Part shown: piece by piece, positions 57,401 to 64,000 of the stretch | Position numbering within the stretch: position 1 is the stretch's first letter | Layout of the letters: each line of letters starts with the position of its first letter | Source: Blattamonas nauphoetae | Taxonomy: Eukaryota; Preaxostyla; Oxymonadida | Direction of reading: 5' to 3' | DNA: 64,000 bases | Assembly: GCA_033064195.1 (NCBI GenBank) | Contig: JARBJD010000041.1 | Location: 290,742 to 354,741, forward strand | Notes under the pieces: generated by a model | The model's database searches: none | The model's input: only the letters and a program-made list of their open reading frames with translations | What the model was told of the DNA's origin: nothing | Translations under genes and position numbers: made by a program

Positions 57401-58629
57401 AATTCTCAGAATGCAGAATAAAAGTGAAAAAATGTGTGTTCGAACTGGAACGGCTGTAGGGTGACTATGCTTAAGAATAGAAAATAGTGACGGGAAAAAG
57501 AGAGGGTCTGATTGCAGAATGAGCATTGTCGCAGCTGAGTTCATCAAGAAGACAATTGCAGATGATGCATTTCTAATTTCACGTAACCAATGCGTATATT
57601 GAGGTAAAAGAACCTTTTCAGGATCAGTCAGCGAAATGGTTGGCTTTGATGGTTGGTTTGGTGTTGGAGAAGGGTGTGACACATCAGCCTGAGCTGGTGG
57701 AGAAGTTGACGGGGTTGTTGATTGATGGAGAGAATATGATGCTGACTTACGTGCATCTTCCATCTGGCGGGCATAATCCATGACATTTGAACTGTATGGG
57801 AATGGGATTGTCGAAAAAATTGAAAAAGGTGAGAAAAGTCTCGCTATTTGATCTCTTTTCAGCATCCACCGTTTCTTCTCGTCACGGAGAAGAAATGAAA
57901 GAACTTTAACAAAGCTTAGAGAATATGGCTGCTCAGCATCGAGAATAAGAGTGATGAGTAAAATGAACCCATTGATGGAGTGAAGAGCGTGTGGAGCTAA
58001 ATAACCTGAAAAAGAATTAAGAAGAACTAATATGACATACACATGTCCTTATAATATTCATGCATTTTCCCTATTCGCGCCGCAGGGGCGACTTCGAGAA
58101 CTGAGCAGACAGCTTGGGCGATTGGACGAGTAATCTGCTGATAATTGCGAAGCCACGTTGAAGCAACCTCAACAGCAAGAGAGTTATTCACAGAATATTG
58201 TTCTTCTGTGAGAATAATACTGGAAATGGTGAATGTGGTGAAGAATGATGATACTTTGCAATGAGGACGTCCATGGAGAGGTCCAAAAACTGAAGTGTCA
58301 TCTTTTTCGATTTTGAGTATTTTGTGATACATCTCATGGTGTTAGACAGAATATTTTTGTCTGGAGAGAGGAGGTGAATTCGCAATCTTTTGGAAGGGAG
58401 GAAAAGGGATGAGAACCAAAAAGGATTGAAGATCTGATGAAAACAGATACATGAGGCAAGTTTCTTTGCTATAGTAATCAGTCGTATTCAGAATTCGAGA
58501 GAAATCGATGAGAGTTTTCAGATGTCTGATAATATCTGAAGGAGAAGTCTCTGGATTTGTTGCCGCAGACAACATTTGTCTAATTGTGATTTGAAAGTCC
58601 TGTGAACTAATGCCAGCCGATTCAGTCAT
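51478..58629 (-). CDS. RICTOR-like TORC2 subunit
   Basis: Exons 58629-58445, 58386-58255, 58219-58041, 58005-51965 and 51927-51478 (introns 58, 35, 35, 37 nt) give 2,328 aa. The sequence is mostly hydrophobic helical repeats split by Ser/Pro/Gln-rich stretches. The C-terminal core follows RICTOR: GGFEYLSPTTWF corresponds to GFSYLNERGYV, then LKRAIVWAIAHIVSAKEGS and LKATALLAISFILSSQT to LKASLWALGNIGSSNWG and the next helix pair. SPRNIRNTMTQSVIQIL and LTFTEEGTKLFEEY fit its middle. RICTOR defines TOR complex 2, controlling AGC kinases and the actin cytoskeleton. The last donor could instead be the earlier in-frame gtgattgg (after ELPK). Human RICTOR has 1,708 aa. Confidence 0.65.
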
Positions 58630-58695
58630 GTAGATTACACAAAAATACCCGATCAAACCATTCAGACATTCAATCGACGATCACGTGAGATTCAC
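58630..58695. promoter_or_regulatory. Short divergent promoter (66 bp)
   Basis: Start codons of the RICTOR-like gene and the ASH-domain gene are 66 bp apart. Confidence 0.45.
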
Positions 58696-61422
58696 ATGAA
58701 ATCCTCTCAAATTCCGATCCAACATTCTAAAACTGTCTCCAATATGACAAAAAATCTTCGTGTTAAGCCAGAGACCATCGACTTATCGTTCGGAGAGAAA
58801 GAAGAAACTGATGTCTCCATTATTCTGCGCACAGAGGGATATAAAACTGTAACATGCACTATTTCAGTAGAAAACACTTCCTCATTTCATTTACTCTCAC
58901 CATCTACAGTATATTTTGATTCTCCTCATTTTTGATTCATTTCAAATCAAGGTGAACATTTCACCATCCAAACGAACAACCATCCGACTCCGCTTTCTCC
59001 CAACATCTAATCATGCAAGTCATGGCCTTCTCTTGATTCAGTCTGCCACAGAGGTCTTTATCTTTCGACATTTTTCATCTTTGTCATTTCATCACTTCAG
59101 ACCATCAGTGTACCACTCAACTCGATACCCCTTCAAACTCCTACCCAATTATCATCGTCTTACGCCCCATCCTCCCGAACTGATCTCCGAAAAAGTGATC
59201 CCCTCACAAGGACAATGGTGAATCCGAACAAACTCCAATCTCGGCAAGGAACACAAAAAGAGAGCATCCACAAACCACTCCGACGAAAAGAGTTTACAGG
59301 AGTAACATTTACGGAGAATTTCAACGAGACACATCTTGCTGTCATGGATGATGGTGATTCTGATCCTTCGTTCGATTTTCCATTATCCTCAGCACTGACG
59401 GTCTCAAAAACTCCCATTTCACGACAACAAAGAACGATACGCTCATCGGGTAAACATCGAAATGATCTTTCTGCGTCTTATTCACCTGAACCATCTCCAA
59501 CCATTCAATCTTACAGTTCAGAGTGGAAGCATAAAACTTCCATAAAATCTCAAAATAAGCCATCATCATCCAAGTCAAAACATCAATCATTTGACAATTC
59601 TGATGACAACGGTGATGATTCGCTTCAAAATAGCATCAATGATTGGGATCTCATGAAAGTCACTGATCAGATGCTATCACAAATTGACAAAGTGATGAAG
59701 GATAGTCAATCAGATGAAGACTTTCAGGAATACCTTGACAAAATGAGCAAGAATAAAGGAGCTGATCTTGATTCAACTCTTGATGATCTTGCTTTTTCAC
59801 ATGATAGTTCCAAAATGAACGTTCAAATGGAACAAAATCTTGATATTAATCAAAAAAATCCACTAGATCCTCTTTCATCATCATTTGCATCACCGTTTGG
59901 ATCATATTCTCGAAATACCGAAGAAGCCAACGTCGGGAAGGAAGAGAGCTCAAAAGAAGAAAGTGATTTCGATGACTTTGACACACAAAAGTATACTCAG
60001 CCAATTTCTGCCTCAAGCTTAGGATTTCAGACACAGAAACCACAAAAGGAAGCAACACAATCTGAACCCATCCCATCAAATTCGTCTCGTTTTGCCCAGA
60101 CACAGTCATCGAGATCTTCCAGGCTCCCTGACACGTTATATGAGACGTATTCTGCCCCCGATTCTCAAAAACGAAAGAAGAAAAGAGATGATTCAACCAA
60201 ACTTGATGAAACGAGAAAGACAAAACTCCACTTTGAACCATCTAACACCCAAAAACGAAAAATGAGATTAAAAGAGACAGTAATCGATCCAAGCAGTGAA
60301 TCAAGTGGAAATGAATTGGCTGCTTCGTCCACATTTCAGCATGATCCACGTCTAGCATCGAGAAAACTCTCAGAGACAAGGAGCACTGATGCATTTTCAG
60401 ATCCACTTCCTTCCGAATCATCGTTCGTGGAAGTATCAAATCTGATGACGACTGGAAAGAAGAAACCAACGAAAACAAGCCATGACTCACTTTTCTCATT
60501 CACGCAAGTTAATAAACCAACACCAACAAACCCAAATTCGACTCATGCAAAGTTATTCTCTCAAACTGTCCGCAAATTGAATTCCACTCGAACGCACGGA
60601 GCAACGACTCCCCCACAACAAACACTATTTCATCCGATCGTGTCAAAAACTTTGGACATTCTCTCAAACTTGCTTCTGCATGAGTCTGACATTGTTTTTC
60701 TCATTTTTGCAGCGATGACGATTCGTATGAAAGTGTTGTCGATGCCATCTCAACACTGTTTGATGATGTGAAGCAACATTCATGCAGGGAACGATCTCTC
60801 GCTTTGTCTCTGATCGCACAGGTCAGTGCATCGTGTGTTGTTTTGATTGTTTTGTCTCATTCCATTCAGTCGTGCGGGGTCGTCTTCGTTGATCTTCTCT
60901 GATCTCTTCCATTCCCTCCTCCTTCTTCTCGCATCACCGTTTCTCTTTTCTCCACAAGAGTCTGATGACATCGCTTGTACTGTCATGAATTGCTGTGTTC
61001 GGACGGCAGGCAAAGACGATATTGCGCAGAACCCAGCCCCAACACTTCAAAACCTCCTCTCGTCATTTTCATCGTCAACCTCTCTTCTGTCCTCTCTTTA
61101 TACTCTCACCGCACTCTTTTCTCTCCTTCACAATCCAGCCATTCACCAGTTCTGCAGAGACACCGGATTTGGAAGCACGATTCTCAAAGCACTGGCGACA
61201 CAACCAAAACAGACAAAACTCGCTCTCAACCAGACCCTCGATGAAGCCCATATCTTGTTGGAATCTATAGAGTCTCAAATTGAACAGATTGTCGGCATTC
61301 TTGGACAAGATTTTGTGGAGGATATCCCGTCTGATGTTGATCTCGATCTTGAAGTCGATGAAGACACGTCACTTCTGGTTCAGGATGCTGAATCAGAAGA
61401 TTTTAATTCTGATATGTCATAG
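58696..61422 (+). CDS. ASH/MSP-like domain protein with helical C-terminus
   Basis: Exons 58696-58908, 58952-59053, 59101-60683, 60713-60821 and 60961-61422 (introns 43, 47, 29, 139 nt) give 822 aa. The N-terminal 115 residues form an immunoglobulin-like ASH/MSP domain: LRVKPETIDLSFGEKEETD, then CTISVENTSSFHLLSPSTV, KRTTIRLRFLPTSNHASHG and TISVPLNSIPL, as found in centrosomal and ciliary proteins. A long Ser-rich acidic lin­ker follows. The C-terminus is helical (YESVVDAISTLFDDVKQ, RERSLALSLIAQ, SLYTLTALFSLLHNP) and recalls the WAPL-type repeat, weakly; it ends in an acidic tail. No orthologue can be named. Confidence 0.6.
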
Positions 61423-61744
61423 TTTTTTCTTTTGTATATCTTTGTTGTTTTGCGTTGTAATCATTTTACTTCTTATTTCGGCTACAACTGCCAAAACACT
61501 CCTTCAATCTCCGTGACAACTATGAAAACTGGCGGTGTGAAAATGTCGCCTCGATATTTTCACATCGTCTATTTTTGGAAATATCATGTTATATCTTATA
61601 TATTCAGCTGGAGACAGCTGTGAGAGTGAGATGATTGTCGGCCGCAGTTCTTGACTGATTCTGTCGATATTTGCGAAATATCAACAGAAACAGCGAAACT
61701 TGATCAAAATTCTTCATTTGTGAAATGATGATAAAAAAAAATAG
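61423..61744. other. Intergenic stretch between convergent genes
   Basis: About 320 AT-rich bases between 3' ends; nothing recognised. Confidence 0.5.
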
Positions 61745-62187
61745 CTAGTTATTGACTGAATACCGATGTCCACATTTCAGGCATTCATAGAGGATTGTCT
61801 GTCCTTCATCCGCACTCCTGAGCTGCATTGTGGTAAAAGACATTCGGTTATGCTGGCAAACAGGGCACATTTCTTCAATCTACATTGATAAGAGACAAGA
61901 GGCTCAACACAATTGAGAAACGACAAACGATGGCCTTAGCGCGGTCCTCTTCCTTTCTTTCGATCTTTTCCTCTTCAAAAACAATGAGTTTCTTTGGTTC
62001 TGCATGCCTAAATTCTGGTATGCAGGAATAGAAGAGATTAATTTGGTGATAATGTTGATGAAGACATTTTGGTGGAATGAATCAAGAAATACTCACCTCG
62101 ATATGATTGTTCCCATTCACACTTCCTGCATATGACACGGTCACCAGTATACTCCAGTAACGTGCCGCATTGGTCACAGAAACGCAT
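61745..62187 (-). CDS. RNA polymerase I subunit RPA12-like
   Basis: Exons 62187-62097, 62014-61929 and 61879-61745 (introns 82 and 49 nt) give 103 aa, close to the family length. The N-terminal zinc ribbon is FCDQCGTLLEY with CRKCEWE; the C-terminal TFIIS-like ribbon is MCPVCQHNRMSF with CLKCGHRYSVNN. Between its cysteines lies the invariant MQLRSADEGQT, whose Asp-Glu pair enters the polymerase active site and supports RNA cleavage and termination. The QLRSADEGQT wording favours RPA12 over RPB9; an archaeal TFS-like or Pol III RPC11 assignment is the alternative. The ATG at 62187 directly precedes the ribbon; a longer start at 62259 would overlap the divergent kinase gene. Confidence 0.85.
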
Positions 62188-62244
62188 CGGGGTGACCCTT
62201 TTGTTTTGTTTGTCAACCTGATCACGCATCAATCGACATTTTTG
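62188..62244. promoter_or_regulatory. Short divergent promoter (57 bp)
   Basis: Start codons of the RPA12-like gene and the CDK20-like kinase are 57 bp apart. Confidence 0.45.
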
Positions 62245-63638
62245 ATGAACAAATATCATGTAGTGTCAAGGCTTGGTTATGGAACATTTGGGGAAGTTTT
62301 TAAGGCACGGGAGCTTTCAACAGGTCGTCTTGTAGCAATCAAAACTGTTTTCACTGGACCACCTGGAAAAGAGGACAAAACCAAATACGAACGGGAACTC
62401 CAGTCTCTTCTCGCCCTTGATCATAAAAATGTTTTCATTCTATCCATTTTCCTATTCTTCATCCATGTCTCCAATCATCACTCTCTCCAACATCATTTTT
62501 TTCAGGTACTATCCCTCATAGAAAGCTTTACTCACAAGCAACGATTTATTTTTGTGATGCCATACTTTGCCAGTGATCTATATCGTGTTATCAATCGGTA
62601 CTCATCATTTCAAAGCTTCAAATCATCTTCTCCATTAGAATGCCTGTCCCTCTTCCCGAATCGAAAATAAAAGGAATTACATTGTTGATCCTTCGAGGGT
62701 TAGCACACTGTCATAACAAGCGCATCATACATCGAGTTTGTCTCTCATTCTATCACCTCCATGTTCTTCAGGATATTAAACCGTCAAATATCTTAATCTC
62801 AAAGACTGGGAATATCATCCTCGCAGACTTCGTTTGACAGACTTGTTTTTCATCCTTCTCTCGCTTTATCTTTCAGGGTCTATCTCGATTTCTAAATTTT
62901 CCTCCTCGCATGTTCCATTCAACTCATCCTCGCAACGGGGTTCAACAATCTTCACCAGAACAACTCGTTGACGCCGGTCCACAGAATAGCGAGGAAGCAA
63001 CCGGCACATCACCGCCTGCTATTTCTAAACCTTCTCTTGGCTCGCATGTCTCTTCTTCAAACACACGCCCTCTTCTCTCCCATAAAGTTGTAACTCGGTT
63101 CTATCGATCTCCAGAACTTCTTTATGGGTCTCAAACATATGATTATTCGGTTGATGTGTGGTCTGTGGGGTGTATAGTCGCTGAGCTTTTTCGGTTACGA
63201 CCCCTCTTTGTCGGGGAGACAGATATCGAACAATTGTACACTGTAATATCTGCACTTGGAACTCCGTATGCTGATCTTGATGAAGCTAAAGCACACCACG
63301 TTGAGAATCATCCACAAACTAAAGGCGGTTCAGCTAAAAATGTTCCGAAAAGTCCGCAAAGCACAGGTAGGAACAAAGAAACTGTCCCGCCCAACTATTG
63401 GCCAGAAATGGTCGATCTTCCAGACGTGGGAAAGATCACATTTCCTGAGACAAAGGGTGTCCCACTGGAACATCTTGTTCCTAATGCTTCGAGACAGGCA
63501 ATCTCCTTCCTCAAACGGATGCTAGTTTATTCAGCTTCTCAGAGAGCATCGGCTGATGAATTACTCTTTGACGAATGGTTTTATTCCGACCCTCTGCCAG
63601 AAACGACAGATATTTTCCCATGTTCTTTGATATGTTGA
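62245..63638 (+). CDS. CDK20/CCRK-like CMGC kinase
   Basis: Exons 62245-62430, 62506-62597, 62639-62735, 62772-62831 and 62877-63638 (introns 75, 41, 36, 45 nt) give 398 aa. Kinase landmarks: GYGTFGEVFKA loop, VAIK lysine, HRDIKPSN and ADFG; the HRD and DFG motifs are each cut by an intron. After VVTRFYRSPELLYGS come SVDVWSVGCIVAELF and GETDIEQLYTVISALGTP. The C-terminus matches CDK20: YWPEMVDLPDVGKITFPE and FYSDPLPETTD correspond to VWPELTELPDYNKISF and FFTAPLP. CDK20 (LF2 in Chlamydomonas) activates the ICK/MOK kinases that set flagellar length. About 50 Ser/Pro-rich residues are inserted between DFG and the TR-YR loop, and a second insert precedes the WPE segment. Confidence 0.75.
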
Positions 63639-63792
63639 TCAACCCATCGAACTATTTCATCACCCCTTTTTCGAATCTAAGCCAAATCAATTGTCAATCG
63701 ATGCACAATGTCTCGGTATTCGTTAGAGATTGTTGAATTGCCTCGATTGAAACCAAAAACCATGAAGTGTGAGGTGAATAAAAAAACAGTCG

Positions 63793-64000
63793 TTATGGTG
63801 GAACATTCAAAAAAGTGCTGGGATGTCTTTTTTCGTTGATGGCCTCGCACAACCTTTCAAATGCGTTTGTGATGGTTCCATCTCCTTGAACTGTCAATAG
63901 AGGACCTATAAGGCGAAAAAAATCAGGACGACAAAAGACACACATTCTCCAACCGGTGCAAACGTCATGTCATACAGTTTATGGAGTTGTTCAGTTTTGT
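63793..64000 (-). CDS. 3' end of a gene, possibly an adenylate-kinase-like nucleotide kinase
   Basis: Last exon 63905-63793 (stop TAA) and part of the preceding exon (64000-63944), joined by a 38-nt intron with a gtgtgtc donor. The visible tail reads KTEQLHKLYDMTFAPVG, then PLLTVQGDGTITNAFERLCE and a short end. A Tyr-containing helix followed by TV(D/Q)G-G-I--F-R is how adenylate kinases close, but the overlap is short. The rest lies outside the window. Confidence 0.4.

Noticed and set aside
58909-58951. Reading through to the stop at 58935 as the gene end
   Set aside because: A GT-AG intron here continues the ASH domain strand pattern in the right frame.
1-64000. CRISPR arrays, bacterial operons, ribosome binding sites, rRNA and tRNA genes
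   Set aside because: No spaced direct repeats, no Shine-Dalgarno pattern and no recognisable structural RNA; the window is eukaryotic. A tRNA could still be missed by eye; tRNAscan-SE would settle it.
1-64000. Reassigned stop codons as in some oxymonads
   Set aside because: TAA, TAG and TGA each end several well-supported genes and none occurs inside conserved domains after splicing.

Overview
The window is nuclear DNA of a flagellated unicellular eukaryote. Evidence: one alpha-tubulin gene, spliceosomal GT-AG introns in most genes (many only 29-50 nt long), genes on both strands only tens to hundreds of bases apart, and cilium/centriole/MTOC genes (Fused kinase, CDK20/CCRK-like kinase, TMEM17-like, CCDC81-like, NEDD1-like). 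TAA, TAG and TGA all end reading frames, so the code is standard. A metamonad of the Preaxostyla/oxymonad type would fit, but that is inference; I cannot place the species from sequence alone.

Layout. 1-11.4 kb: a 5'-truncated repeat-rich gene, a WD40/coiled-coil gene (NEDD1-like), about 1 kb without genes, and an SMCR8-like DENN-family gene on the minus strand whose first exons are short. 11.5-25.8 kb: a giant single-domain-kinase gene of the Fused/STK36 family (about 3,860 aa) and a CCDC81-like HU-domain protein. 26.2-31.6 kb: an acyltransferase (minus) and alpha-tubulin (plus) read outwards from a shared upstream region that has been invaded by a non-autonomous mariner-type element with long terminal inverted repeats; a second, intact mariner-like transposon lies just behind tubulin. 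31.7-38.1 kb: a secreted DUF4874/DUF4832 protein, two very small genes (one with a start-codon-only exon), an acidic hypothetical gene, TMEM17-like, a secreted 2H phosphoesterase, a 51-aa ORF and an MRG15-like chromatin protein. 38.6-51.2 kb: an ARM-SPRY protein, an amino-acid transporter, a secreted Gly/Cys/Asn-rich protein, a large Ser/Pro-rich unknown, a clathrin light-chain-like protein and Tpt1 tRNA 2'-phosphotransferase. 51.5-64 kb: a RICTOR-like giant gene, an ASH-domain gene, RPA12-like polymerase subunit, a CDK20-like kinase, and the 3' end of a possible nucleotide kinase.

No operons are seen. Five pairs of divergent start codons are only 50-155 bp apart, so shared bidirectional promoters are a general rule here. 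Functional themes are motile cilia/microtubule organisation (NEDD1-like, STK36, CCDC81-like, alpha-tubulin, TMEM17-like, CDK20-like) and TOR/lysosome signalling (SMCR8-like, RICTOR-like). Exon coordinates given below were worked out by hand from splice signals, reading-frame arithmetic and family resemblance; most internal boundaries sum to an exact codon count, but single-site alternatives are stated where they exist.
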